Notes: generated from the letters alone by a model not told the origin. A stretch of 18,423 nucleotides of DNA from a bacterium (GCA_020049615.1 JAIFKN010000091.1:1-18423); one strand, 5' to 3'. Counted from the stretch's first letter, positions 1-6,940 are shown. Made by a program: numbers and translations.

Positions 1-1
1 G

Positions 2-175
2 AGCATGGACAGCCTGCAGGACTTCTGGAACGTGCCGGTCTACAACGAACTGCTTGCGGCCGCCCAGCGCCAGATCGGCGAGGCCCTCGACGGCAAGATC
101 GACGCCAAGGCCGCCCTCGACGCCCTGGCCAAGGAGCATGAGGTGATCCTCAAGGATGCGGGATTGGCGAAGTAA
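2..175 (+). CDS. ABC transporter solute-binding protein, C-terminal fragment
   Basis: Only the last 57 residues are in the window; the reading frame is open from base 2 to TAA at 173-175. The fragment has the amphipathic helical end typical of family 1 (CUT1) sugar-binding proteins: a W-N-V-P-x-Y-N-E-L-L segment, then a helix with an alternating Ala/Asp/Lys pattern and an ILKDAG-type terminus. Members of this family are secreted or membrane-tethered periplasmic proteins that deliver a carbohydrate or polyol to the permease pair. Only 6 bp separate it from the first permease, and that context is the strongest support for the call. Substrate cannot be told from this fragment, and the N-terminal lobe and signal peptide lie upstream of the window. 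Confidence 0.8.
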   Translation, partial: SMDSLQDFWNVPVYNELLAAAQRQIGEALDGKIDAKAALDALAKEHEVILKDAGLAK

Positions 176-181
176 GCAGCG

Positions 182-1084
182 ATGCTGAAGGATTCCCCCG
201 CCATCAAATGGTCTTTTGTTGGGCCGGTCCTGGCGCTGCTGATCCTCTTCAACGTCTTCCCGCTGTGCTGGAACGTCGTGCTGTCGTTCACCGACGCCGA
301 CCTCTCGGGCGGCGACTGGCAGTGGGTCGGCGGGCGCTGGTACGGACGCATCTTCAGCGGCGCCGAGGCCGGGCCGCAGTACGCGCTGTACGCCAACGCC
401 CTGCGCACCACCGCGCTATTCACCGTCCTGGCGGTGGCGATCGAACTGGTGCTCGGCTTCGTCCTGGCGCTGGCGCTCAAGGATCGCTTCAAGGCCAAGA
501 CCGCGGTGCTGACCGTGCTGCTGGTGCCGATGATGCTCTCCCCGGCGGTGATCGGGCTGTTCTGGAGCCACATCCTCAACGGCAACCATGGCGTCCTCAA
601 CCAGATGATCGGCGGGATCGGCCTGCCGACGCCGCAATGGCTGACCGACCCGGGCTGGAAGTTCACTGCCATCCTGCTGGTCGACGTGTGGCAGTGGACG
701 CCGTTCATGATGCTGATCAGCCTGGCCGGACTGAATGCCATCCCGCCGTATCTGTACGAGGCGGCCGAGATCGACCGCGCCTCGCGCTGGACGGTGTTCC
801 GCCGCATCACCCTGCCGCTGTGCGCACCGCTGCTGATGCTGGCGGTGCTGCTGCGCGCCACCGACGCACTCAAGCAGTTCGACCTGGTGATGAGCATGAC
901 CGGCCCCAACGACGCCAGCACGCAGACCCTCTCGGCCCTGCTCTACCAGGTGATGTTCCAGGGCGGCAAGGTCGGCCTCGGCTCGGCCTACGCCTGCATC
1001 GTCCTGGTCCTGGTCATCGCCCTGGCGACGGTGTTCACCCGCTATCTCGACTGGCTGGCGGTGAAGCAGGGGCGCGCGTCATGA
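182..1084 (+). CDS. Sugar/polyol ABC transporter permease 1 (MalF-type)
   Basis: This 300-residue integral inner-membrane protein forms half of the translocation channel of a CUT1 importer. Hydrophobic segments are visible at about residues 12-34, 75-99, 106-130, 160-185, 213-225 and 266-286. The EAA coupling loop that docks on the ATPase lies at about residues 193-212 (YEAAEIDRASRW followed by FRRITLPL). It matches the binding-protein-dependent transport inner-membrane family (BPD_transp_1), and the length is normal for a MalF-type subunit without the long periplasmic P2 loop. The start at 182 is 6 bp after the binding-protein stop. Its TGA overlaps the ATG of the next gene (ATGA), indicating translational coupling. 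The substrate is not identifiable from sequence; a polyol or glycerol-type substrate is only suggested by the operon architecture. Confidence 0.93.
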   Translation: MLKDSPAIKWSFVGPVLALLILFNVFPLCWNVVLSFTDADLSGGDWQWVGGRWYGRIFSGAEAGPQYALYANALRTTALFTVLAVAIELVLGFVLALALKDRFKAKTAVLTVLLVPMMLSPAVIGLFWSHILNGNHGVLNQMIGGIGLPTPQWLTDPGWKFTAILLVDVWQWTPFMMLISLAGLNAIPPYLYEAAEIDRASRWTVFRRITLPLCAPLLMLAVLLRATDALKQFDLVMSMTGPNDASTQTLSALLYQVMFQGGKVGLGSAYACIVLVLVIALATVFTRYLDWLAVKQGRAS

Positions 1085-1902
1085 GCGCCCTGCGCTGGCT
1101 GGTGATAGTCGGCTACCTCGCTCTGGCAGCTGCGCCGCTGCTGTGGCTCGGCGTCACCTCGCTGCAGACGCAGGAACAGGCCCTGTCGACCACCGCTGGC
1201 GGCTTCACCCCGACGCTCGCGGCCTACGGCCGGCTCGGCGAGGCGTACGCCGGATCGAACAGCACCTTCCTCGACTATCTCCTCTCGTCGGTGGTCATCG
1301 GCCTGCTCTCCACCATCGCCTCGGTCGCGCTCGGCACCTGCTGCGCCTACGGCTTCTCGCGCTTCCGCATCCCCGGGGCCAAGGACTGGCTGTTCTTCAT
1401 CCTCTCCACCCGCTTCATGCCGCCGCTCGCGGTGGTGGCACCGGTGCTGATCATGTACCGGCACTTCGACCTGCCCAACACCCACCTGGGGCTGATCGCG
1501 CTCTACACCGTGTTCAACCTGTCGCTGGCGGTGTGGCTGATGAAGGGCTTCATCGACGAGATCCCCAAGGCCTACGAGGAGGCGGCGCTAGTCGACGGCT
1601 ACTCGCGGCTGCAGGCCTTCTGGCGCATCATCGTGCCGCAGGCCCGCACCGGCATGGCGGTGACGGCGGTGTTCTGCCTGATCTCGGCGTGGAACGAGTT
1701 CGGCTTCGCCATGACGCTGAACAACAAGCACGGCACCACCGTGCCGGTCTATTTCGCCGGCCTGCAGGGCAACATCAACGGCGTGCCGTGGCCGCAGGTC
1801 GCCGCCGGCGTGCTGCTGTTCGTCGTGCCGATCGTCGTCTTCACCGTGCTGGTGCGGAAGCATCTGCTGCGCGGCGTCACCTTCGGGACGATCAAACAAT
1901 GA
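1081..1902 (+). CDS. Sugar/polyol ABC transporter permease 2 (MalG-type)
   Basis: This 273-residue inner-membrane protein is the second channel half. A membrane segment lies at residues 5-25, a periplasmic loop follows, and further segments fall at about 68-92, 105-125, 135-152, 190-212 and 238-258. The EAA loop is at residues 165-186 (YEEAALVDGYSR, then FWRIIVPQ). The C-terminus (HLLRGVTFGTIKQ) follows the conserved MalG-family ending in which the tail reaches the ATPase interface. The ATG at 1081 is chosen because it overlaps the previous TGA and gives an N-terminal membrane helix directly; a longer upstream reading of the same frame is just the antiphase of permease 1. The stop overlaps the next start (ATGA at 1899-1902). 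Confidence 0.93.
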   Translation: MSALRWLVIVGYLALAAAPLLWLGVTSLQTQEQALSTTAGGFTPTLAAYGRLGEAYAGSNSTFLDYLLSSVVIGLLSTIASVALGTCCAYGFSRFRIPGAKDWLFFILSTRFMPPLAVVAPVLIMYRHFDLPNTHLGLIALYTVFNLSLAVWLMKGFIDEIPKAYEEAALVDGYSRLQAFWRIIVPQARTGMAVTAVFCLISAWNEFGFAMTLNNKHGTTVPVYFAGLQGNINGVPWPQVAAGVLLFVVPIVVFTVLVRKHLLRGVTFGTIKQ

Positions 1903-2057
1903 TTGGCCAGTTCGATCGGCTCTGCCTCGCCATCATGGCCCTCGGCGTCGGCTTGATGCTGCAGCCGTGGTGGACTGGCGGCTTCGCCATCGGTTTCTGG
2001 CTGACCCTGGCCGGGACGATCGGCCAGATCGTCACCAGCCATATGAGGAAGGCATGA
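1899..2057 (+). CDS. Small membrane protein embedded in the ABC transporter operon (52 aa)
   Basis: This short ORF sits exactly between the second permease and the first ATPase, with a 4-bp ATGA overlap on both sides, so it is almost certainly translated. It is very hydrophobic, with two probable membrane helices (about residues 7-22 and 29-46) separated by a QPWWTGG turn, and ends in a short basic tail. Several polyol/glycerol-type ABC operons carry a comparable tiny membrane protein beside the permeases (GlpU in the rhizobial glycerol system is the named precedent). I do not see the typical GlpU/DUF2160 sequence, so homology is not claimed. A role as an accessory subunit or stabiliser of the permease complex is inference from position only. 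Confidence 0.75.
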   Translation: MIGQFDRLCLAIMALGVGLMLQPWWTGGFAIGFWLTLAGTIGQIVTSHMRKA

Positions 2058-3091
2058 GCTTTCTCACCCTCACCGGCGTCGAGAAGACCTATCCCGACGG
2101 CACCAGGGCCGTCACAGGCGTCGATCTGGCGATCGCCCAGGGCGAGTTCATCGTCCTGCTCGGGCCCAGCGGCTGCGGCAAGACCACCACGCTGCGCATG
2201 GTCGCCGGGCTGGAACTGGCCACCGCCGGGCGCATCCACCTGGCCGGCGCCGACGTCACCACGCTCAAGCCCAGCCAGCGCGATGTCGGCTTCGTGTTCC
2301 AGTTCTACGCCCTCTATCCGCATCTGACGGTGGCGCAGAACCTCGCCTTCCCGCTGGAATGCGTGCGTATGCCGCGCGAGGAGCGCGAGCGCCGCATCGC
2401 CGGCGTGGTCGGCCGGCTCGGGCTGGGCGGGCTGCTGGCGCGCTATCCACGCCAGCTCTCGGGCGGCGACCAGCAGCGCGTGTCGCTTGGCCGCGCCCTG
2501 GTGCGCACCCCGGCGGTGTGGCTGATGGACGAGCCGCTCGGCACGCTCGACGCCGACCAGCGGCTGGCTCTGCGCGACTTCATCCGCGAGCAGCAGTTCG
2601 ACCTCAAGGTCACCACCATCTACGTCACCCACGACCAGGAGGAGGCGATGGCTCTGGCCGACCGCGTGGTGGTCATGGAGGGCGGCCTCATCCGCCAGGT
2701 CGCTACGCCGGCCGAGATCTACCAGCGCCCCGCCAGCCTCTTTGTCGCCGGCTTCGTCGGCAGCCCGGGCATGAACCTGCTGAAGGGCCGGCTGGAGGCC
2801 GGTGGTTTCCGCCCCGACGGCGTCGATGTGCTGCTACCCGCACAGGCGGCGCCGCAGCTGGCGACCCTCGGCGTGCGCAGCGAGCACGTCACCCTCGACG
2901 GCCCCCTGCCAGGCACGGTGGTTCTCGACGAGTACCTTGGCGCCTGGCGCAACCTGCATGTGCAGACGGCCTGCGGGCGGATCGTCGCCCGGGTCGCGGC
3001 CGAGCGGCCGCACCGCGTCGGCGAGGCGGTGCGGCTCGGCGTCGATCCGGCGCACTGCAGCCTGTTCGGCGCCGATGGAGCGCGCCTGTGA
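2054..3091 (+). CDS. ABC transporter ATP-binding protein 1 (MalK/UgpC-like)
   Basis: This 345-residue cytoplasmic ATPase energises the importer. Walker A is GPSGCGKT (37-44), the Q-loop is VFQFYALYPHL (Gln83), the signature is LSGGDQQR (135-142), Walker B is VWLMDE (155-160), the D-loop follows, and the switch His is at 193 in VTHDQEEA. Residues from about 240 form the C-terminal OB/TOBE regulatory domain of MalK-type subunits (LGVRSEHV at 272-279). A purine-rich AGGAAGG just before the start at 2054 is a strong ribosome-binding site, and the ATG overlaps the previous stop. One oddity is Asp in place of the usual Gln after LSGG in the signature. Paired with a second, different ATPase, it probably forms a heterodimeric motor. 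Confidence 0.94.
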   Translation: MSFLTLTGVEKTYPDGTRAVTGVDLAIAQGEFIVLLGPSGCGKTTTLRMVAGLELATAGRIHLAGADVTTLKPSQRDVGFVFQFYALYPHLTVAQNLAFPLECVRMPREERERRIAGVVGRLGLGGLLARYPRQLSGGDQQRVSLGRALVRTPAVWLMDEPLGTLDADQRLALRDFIREQQFDLKVTTIYVTHDQEEAMALADRVVVMEGGLIRQVATPAEIYQRPASLFVAGFVGSPGMNLLKGRLEAGGFRPDGVDVLLPAQAAPQLATLGVRSEHVTLDGPLPGTVVLDEYLGAWRNLHVQTACGRIVARVAAERPHRVGEAVRLGVDPAHCSLFGADGARL

Positions 3092-4128
3092 GCTTCCTCG
3101 AAATCGCCGGCATCGCCAAACGCTTCGGCGGTTCGCAGGCCCTCGCCGGGGTCGACCTGCAGGTCGGCGAAGACGAACTGCTCGTCGTGCTCGGCCCGAC
3201 CGGCGCCGGCAAGACCACGCTGCTGCGCACCATCGCCGGCCTGGAGTCGCCGGATGCCGGCAGCGTGCGCCTGGCCGGCGTGGACGTCACCGGCGCCAGC
3301 CCGGCCGAGCGCGACGTCGCCCTGGTGTTCCAGAACTTCTCGCTCTACCCCGACTGGACGGTGCGGCGGAACCTGGAGTTCCCGCTGCGCGCCCCGGGCA
3401 GGAGCATCCCCGAGGACGAGATCCGCCGCCGCATCGCCTGGGCCGCAGACCTGCTGCGCATCGGCGAGCTGCTGGAACGCAACGCCGCCCGCCTGTCCGG
3501 CGGGCAGATGCAGCGCGTCGCCATCGGCCGGGCGATCGTGCGCCGCCCGCGGCTGTTCCTCATGGACGAGCCGCTGACCAACCTCGATGCCAAGCTGCGC
3601 GAGTCGCTGCGCGTCGAGCTGGCGGTGCTACGGCGCGAACTGAAGACGCCGATGATCTACGTCACCCACGACCAAGCCGAAGCCCTGTCGATGGGCGACC
3701 GCATCGCCGTCCTCGACGGCGGCCGCATGTTGCAGACCGGAACGCCCGAGGACATCTACCGCCAGCCGGCCTCGCCGGTGGTGGCGCGCCAGCTCGGCCA
3801 GCCGCGCATCAACCTCTGCCCGGTCGAGGCGCGTGACAGCTGGTGGTGCTCTGCCGATGGCACGCGACTGCACCCGGCCGACGGCCACGGCAGCGCGACG
3901 CTCGGCGTACGACCCGAGGACCTACGCCTGGGCGATGGACATATCTGCGGCGTCGTGCGCATGGTCGAGTCGAACGGCCCCCAGCAGGTGGTGGTCCTAG
4001 ACGCCGCCGGCATGGAATGGCATGCACTTGCCACGACGGGCATGCTTACTCCCGGCGCGACGGTGCGTCTCGCCATCACGCGGGCGGTGGTCTGGCCTAC
4101 GATAGCTGGCGTCCCAGTTCCCGCGTGA
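3088..4128 (+). CDS. ABC transporter ATP-binding protein 2 (MalK/UgpC-like)
   Basis: This 346-residue second ATPase of the operon begins at a GTG (3088) that overlaps the stop of ATPase 1; the GTG start gives VSFLEIAGIAKRFGG, parallel to the MSFLTLTGVEKTY start of its partner. Walker A is GPTGAGKT (36-43), the Q-loop is VFQNFSLYPDW, the signature is LSGGQMQR (136-143), Walker B is LFLMDE (156-161) and the switch His is at 194. The TOBE-type C-terminal region contains TLGVRPEDLRL at about 271-281. The two ATPases are clearly paralogous but diverged, as in glycerol/polyol importers with two separate ATPase genes. The last 32 bp overlap the 3' end of a gene on the opposite strand (stop at 4097). 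Confidence 0.94.
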   Translation: MSFLEIAGIAKRFGGSQALAGVDLQVGEDELLVVLGPTGAGKTTLLRTIAGLESPDAGSVRLAGVDVTGASPAERDVALVFQNFSLYPDWTVRRNLEFPLRAPGRSIPEDEIRRRIAWAADLLRIGELLERNAARLSGGQMQRVAIGRAIVRRPRLFLMDEPLTNLDAKLRESLRVELAVLRRELKTPMIYVTHDQAEALSMGDRIAVLDGGRMLQTGTPEDIYRQPASPVVARQLGQPRINLCPVEARDSWWCSADGTRLHPADGHGSATLGVRPEDLRLGDGHICGVVRMVESNGPQQVVVLDAAGMEWHALATTGMLTPGATVRLAITRAVVWPTIAGVPVPA

Positions 4129-4427
4129 CCAGTTCCAGCGCTGCATAGCAGCCGAACAGTCCCAGGCCGAGGAGGACGCAGACGAGGGCGCTGGTGATCG
4201 CCCCGAGCATGCCGCTGACGCCCTTGGCCAGCAGGCAGACGGCGACGATGCCGAGCGTGCCGGCCAGCAGGATGGGGATCCAGTACGCCTGGACGAGGGC
4301 CGAGGCCTGCAGGACCAGCACGGTCACCTGCGGCAGCTTGGCGTTGGCGGTCTTGAACAAACGACAGGAAGCCGAACAGGCCCCAGAAGCAGAGGACGGC
4401 GGCCACCGTGAGTGCGTGGGCGATCAT
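4097..4427 (-). CDS. Small multi-helix membrane protein, apparent +1 frameshift near 4361
   Basis: The ATG at 4427 has a GGAAG ribosome-binding site (complement of 4432-4436) and follows the upstream lipoprotein stop by one base. From it 22 residues are read, MIAHALTVAAVLCFWGLFGF then LS, a good membrane helix. That frame then degrades into Arg/Ala/Gly-rich sequence. Dropping one T from the TTT at 4359-4361 continues into an 87-residue hydrophobic frame (LFKTANAKLPQVTVLVLQ onward) with further helices, ending at 4097. The reconstructed product is about 109 residues. The LP-x-x-T...YW-plus-helix segment vaguely recalls the membrane part of GspF/PilC proteins; this is weak. The gene could be frameshifted, a sequencing error, or use a TTG start at 4360. 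Function is unknown. Its 3' end overlaps ATPase 2. Confidence 0.55.
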
Positions 4428-4428
4428 G

Positions 4429-4884
4429 CTACTTCCAGCGTTCCTGCTCGTGGCGGTTGGTCACGGTATAGCGCTGCACATACAGCACGGACCGCGTCTT
4501 CAGGTCGACCAGCTTCAGTTCGAGCACGTAGCGGCGCTCCGTCCGTCGCTCCGCCTGCATGCCGTTGACATTCAACTCTCCGGTGATGATCAGTTCGGCC
4601 TCGCCGCCCTCGACCTCGGTGCCGCCGGCGCGCAGCAGGCCGCGCTTGGCGGCCTGGGTGACCGGCCGGCAGGAGATGACCTCGCCATCCGCCCGCGCGA
4701 CGACCTTGCCCTCGACGAATCGCCGACCGTGGGCGGCGGCGATGCCGCTGAAGTCCGCCTCGACCGAACGTTCAAGCTGGATGACCTGCTCCGGCGCCAG
4801 GGTCCGCGAAGTGCCCGTGAAGTCACGCTCGATACCGCAGGCGGCCAGGAGGATGAGCGGCACGAAGAGGCTCAGGTGCTTCAT
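4429..4884 (-). CDS. Small envelope lipoprotein, possibly LpoB-like
   Basis: This is a 151-residue predicted lipoprotein. The N-terminus MKHLSLFVPLILLAAC is a lipoprotein signal peptide with lipobox LAAC, Cys16 being the acylated residue. The mature part has a mixed alpha/beta composition. It ends with strands of the type YVLELKLVDLKTRSVLYVQRY, as in the C-terminal part of LpoB/CsgG-like periplasmic domains, where a strand carrying 'L.L.D..T..VLW' is common. LpoB homologues activate penicillin-binding proteins; assignment here is by pattern only. The start at 4884 is chosen because the 29 residues encoded upstream are not signal-like. The next gene begins one base after its stop, so the two form an operon. 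A plausible start further upstream would destroy the signal peptide. Confidence 0.72.
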   Translation of the reverse strand: MKHLSLFVPLILLAACGIERDFTGTSRTLAPEQVIQLERSVEADFSGIAAAHGRRFVEGKVVARADGEVISCRPVTQAAKRGLLRAGGTEVEGGEAELIITGELNVNGMQAERRTERRYVLELKLVDLKTRSVLYVQRYTVTNRHEQERWK

Positions 4885-5001
4885 GATGGAGGCCGGATGT
4901 ATCAGCCCGGCGCCCCGGACACAACCTCGGCCGCCGGCCGGTGTCCAGCCCGGATCCGATTCCAGATGCACGTCGGAAATCGCATCCTACGTCTGCGGCC
5001 C
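4885..5001. promoter_or_regulatory. Divergent intergenic region between lipoprotein and NHL gene
   Basis: These 117 bp must hold the start signals of both divergent genes. I see an inverted repeat GGACAC (4917-4922) / GTGTCC (4941-4946) enclosing a GGCCGCCGGCC core. On the minus strand there is a weak TTGTGT...ATACAT promoter-like pair. No convincing Shine-Dalgarno precedes either start codon. Nothing here is strong enough to assign a promoter exactly. Confidence 0.35.
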
Positions 5002-5940
5002 ATGCCTTCAGCCTCCTATTCCTTCGACCACGCCTGGTTCAAACTGCCCGCCGGATTCCCGCTCGGCGACTGCCATGGTCTGGCCATCGACCAGCGCGAC
5101 CATGTCTACCTGCTGCAGCAGAACGGAGATGACAAGCTTCCCGCCGTGCTCGAGTTCGATCCCAGCGGCCGCTACGTCAACGGCTGGGGCCACCGCTTCG
5201 CCCGCGGCGCGCACGGCCTGTGCTACGACAGGCGCGACGGGCAGGAGTTCCTCTACGTCGTCGATTACGAGCAGCAGGCCGCGGTGGTGAAGTGCACCCT
5301 CGACGGCACCGAGCTGCTGGCGCTGCCCAGGCCGGTGCACGCGGCCTATCCCAACGGCTACGGCTACCGTCCGACCGACGTCGCCATCGCGCCCAACGGC
5401 GACATCTACGTCACCGATGGCTACGGCGCCTCGCTCATCCACCGCTACGATGCCACCGGCCGCCACCTCCAGACCATCGGCTGGAAGGGCAACGGCCCCG
5501 GCCAGTTCGACTGCCCGCACGGTATCTGCATCGACACCCGCGGCGCCGAGCCGGTGCTGCTGGTCGCCGACCGCGCCAACATCCGCGTGCAGGTGCTGTC
5601 GCTGAGCGGCGAGCACCGCCGCACCATCACCTCGAAGGGCCTGCGCTACCCCTGCACCGTGCGCGTGCAGGGCGACGCCACCATCATCCCCGACCTGTTC
5701 GGCGCGGCGCTGGTGTGGGACCGCGAGTACAACCATGTCGCCACCCTCGGCGCCCACCCCGACATGCGGCCCGGCGAGTGGCCGAAGCATGTCGCGGGCT
5801 ACCCCAGCGTCCCGCGCGAGGACCGCCTCGACGGCCGCTTCATCAGCCCGCACGGCATCGCCCGCGACTCCAAGGGGAACCTCTACGTCGGCGAATGGCT
5901 GCGCGACGGCGGTCGCCTGACCCGGCTTTCTCCTCGCTGA
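5002..5940 (+). CDS. NHL-repeat beta-propeller protein
   Basis: This is a 312-residue soluble protein with no signal peptide, so probably cytoplasmic as called. NHL-type blades are visible as repeated 'G-x-A-x-D-x-x-x-x-x-Y-V' units: CHGLAIDQRDHVYLL (about 24-38), PTDVAIAPNGDIYVTDGYG (about 120-138), PHGICIDTRGAEPVLLVAD (about 172-190) and a last blade SPHGIARDSKGNLYVGEW near residue 290. Length suits a six-bladed propeller. Relatives are annotated as 6-bladed propeller or peptidylglycine lyase-like proteins and are common in Planctomycetota; catalytic activity is not established for them and is not claimed. An in-frame ATG at 4966 would add 12 residues; 5002 is preferred because the family begins near SYSFDHAWFKLP. 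No Shine-Dalgarno is seen. Confidence 0.82.
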   Translation: MPSASYSFDHAWFKLPAGFPLGDCHGLAIDQRDHVYLLQQNGDDKLPAVLEFDPSGRYVNGWGHRFARGAHGLCYDRRDGQEFLYVVDYEQQAAVVKCTLDGTELLALPRPVHAAYPNGYGYRPTDVAIAPNGDIYVTDGYGASLIHRYDATGRHLQTIGWKGNGPGQFDCPHGICIDTRGAEPVLLVADRANIRVQVLSLSGEHRRTITSKGLRYPCTVRVQGDATIIPDLFGAALVWDREYNHVATLGAHPDMRPGEWPKHVAGYPSVPREDRLDGRFISPHGIARDSKGNLYVGEWLRDGGRLTRLSPR

Positions 5941-5941
5941 G

Positions 5942-5970
5942 TTGCTTTTCGGCCGCGGGAGCGCTATCTT
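5942..5970 (+). promoter_or_regulatory. Promoter of the outer-membrane barrel gene (leaderless)
   Basis: The -35 is TTGCTT (5942-5947), followed by a 17-bp spacer and -10 TATCTT (5965-5970). The ATG at 5978 is 7 nt after the -10 box, which is where transcription itself should start, so the mRNA would have essentially no 5' leader. No Shine-Dalgarno is present. Spacing is ideal for a sigma-70-type promoter. Confidence 0.6.
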
Positions 5971-5977
5971 CCCAGAC

Positions 5978-6766
5978 ATGCATACCCGCGCCATCTTCTC
6001 CGCCTCCCTCCTGGCCGTCGCTGCCTCCGGCTTCGCCGCCGAGGGAGGCACCTGGGACTACTGGGTCCGCGTCCAGGCCTCGGTCGGCTCGATCGGTCTG
6101 AGCGGCGACGCGTCCTACGAGGACAACAACGTCCCCGGCACCAGCTTCGACATGGCCGATGTCGGCCTCGACGCCAGCGAGGTGACTCCCGCCCTGGAAC
6201 TCGGCCTGACCACGCCGCTGCTCAGCTTCCATGCCTTCCTCGGCTACCAGGAATGGTCGACCGATGGTTCAGCCACCCTGTCGGAGACGATCGCCTTCGG
6301 CGGACAGACTTTCAGCCAGGGCGTAGCCATCGACAGCAGCGCAACGATCAGCGACCTCTACGCCGAGTTCTGCTGGGCCCCGATCGAGCTCAACCCGGCC
6401 GGCTTCACCATCGGCCTCGCGGTGCATCAACTCGGCCTGCTGACCGAACTGACATCCGTGGGGCAGAGCGTGAAGTTCGACGAAAGCGCCCTCGTCCCGA
6501 CCCTGGCCGTACGCGCCTACGTCGCTCCGCTCGACATGCTTGAGGTCGAGGCGATGGTCCACGGCCTGGCCGTGCCGATCGGCGATGTCAGCGGTTCGTT
6601 CCTGACCGGCCAGATCCAGGCCTCCTACTACCCGATGGACTACATCGGCGTCTTCGCCGGCTACCGCCACACCATGATCGACATCGAACTCGATGACGGC
6701 GACATGAAGGCCCAGGCGAATGTGGCGCTCTCCGGCCCGTTCCTCGGCGTCGCCGCGCAGTTCTAG
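5978..6766 (+). CDS. Outer-membrane beta-barrel protein, small
   Basis: This 262-residue exported protein starts with the signal peptide MHTRAIFSASLLAVAASGFA, with cleavage before AEGG. The mature chain alternates polar and hydrophobic residues in strand-like stretches separated by acidic, Gly-rich turns, and includes the barrel-like segment IGVFAGYRHTMIDIEL. It ends in a terminal aromatic (VAAQF), the signature recognised by the BAM complex. The family resembles generic OmpA/OmpW-like eight-to-ten-strand barrels; no specific ligand is apparent. The start at 5978 gives a clean signal peptide and fits the promoter immediately upstream; reading from 5942 would add residues that overlap the -35 and -10. 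The gene is followed by two hairpins at 6779 and 6841. Confidence 0.8.
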   Translation: MHTRAIFSASLLAVAASGFAAEGGTWDYWVRVQASVGSIGLSGDASYEDNNVPGTSFDMADVGLDASEVTPALELGLTTPLLSFHAFLGYQEWSTDGSATLSETIAFGGQTFSQGVAIDSSATISDLYAEFCWAPIELNPAGFTIGLAVHQLGLLTELTSVGQSVKFDESALVPTLAVRAYVAPLDMLEVEAMVHGLAVPIGDVSGSFLTGQIQASYYPMDYIGVFAGYRHTMIDIELDDGDMKAQANVALSGPFLGVAAQF

Positions 6767-6778
6767 TCTGGGGGCCCC

Positions 6779-6804
6779 GTAGCGCCGGCTTCAGCCGGCG
6801 CTAC
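6779..6804. repeat. Perfect 11-bp hairpin, likely dispersed (REP-like) element
   Basis: The arms GTAGCGCCGGC (6779-6789) and GCCGGCGCTAC (6794-6804) are exact inverted repeats around a TTCA loop, 12 bp after the stop of the barrel gene. There is no T-tract, so it is not a typical intrinsic terminator. Hairpins of this kind occur as dispersed intergenic repeats in several high-GC genomes. Only one copy is in this window, so repetitiveness is inferred. It could protect the 3' end of the upstream mRNA. Confidence 0.6.
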
Positions 6805-6840
6805 GTCGCTCAGCTTTACGCCATCGGGCCACGCCCCCAC

Positions 6841-6863
6841 GGTCCAGGGCTGTGCCCTGGACC
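6841..6863. repeat. Perfect 10-bp hairpin, likely dispersed element
   Basis: The arms GGTCCAGGGC (6841-6850) and GCCCTGGACC (6854-6863) are exact inverted repeats with a TGT loop. A run of CCC then precedes the -35 box at 6867. There is no T-tract. Together with the hairpin at 6779 it may be a two-part extragenic palindromic unit separated by 36 bp. One copy is present in this window. Confidence 0.55.
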
Positions 6864-6866
6864 CCC

Positions 6867-6894
6867 TTGCACCACGTTGGAATTCCACTACAAG
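6867..6894 (+). promoter_or_regulatory. Candidate promoter for the cimA leader
   Basis: A -35-like TTGCAC (6867-6872), a 16-bp spacer and -10-like TACAAG (6889-6894, four of six consensus bases) lie directly upstream of a short ORF. Its ATG at 6903 is 8 nt after the -10. This is the last plausible promoter before the terminator at 6965, so cimA transcripts starting here must read through that terminator. Confidence 0.45.
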
Positions 6895-6902
6895 GCCTGC
6901 CC

Positions 6903-6935
6903 ATGCAGCTGGAGCGAATTATCCGCACCGACTGA
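6903..6935 (+). CDS. Putative leader peptide of cimA (10 aa)
   Basis: A complete ten-codon ORF, reading M-Q-L-E-R-I-I-R-T-D then TGA, lies between the candidate promoter and a terminator hairpin upstream of cimA. It contains adjacent isoleucine codons (ATT ATC, 6918-6923), and cimA begins a route to isoleucine. AAGG at 6892-6895 could serve as a weak ribosome-binding site if transcription starts further upstream; with the promoter proposed here it would be leaderless. The stop is 5 nt before the first strand of the alternative hairpins. Such short ORFs can occur by chance, so translation is a hypothesis. The Ile-Ile pair lies about 18 nt from the first hairpin strand, further than in classical attenuators. 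Confidence 0.45.
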   Translation: MQLERIIRTD

Positions 6936-6940
6936 CCCAA

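Noticed and set aside
3756..4357. Continuation of the frame from ATG 4427 beyond the frameshift point
   Set aside because: After the first helix the product becomes Arg/Gly/Pro-rich shadow of ATPase 2, so only the first 22 residues are considered real.
4966..5001. Upstream in-frame ATG for the NHL gene
   Set aside because: Adds 12 basic residues without signal character or ribosome-binding site; kept only as an alternative start.
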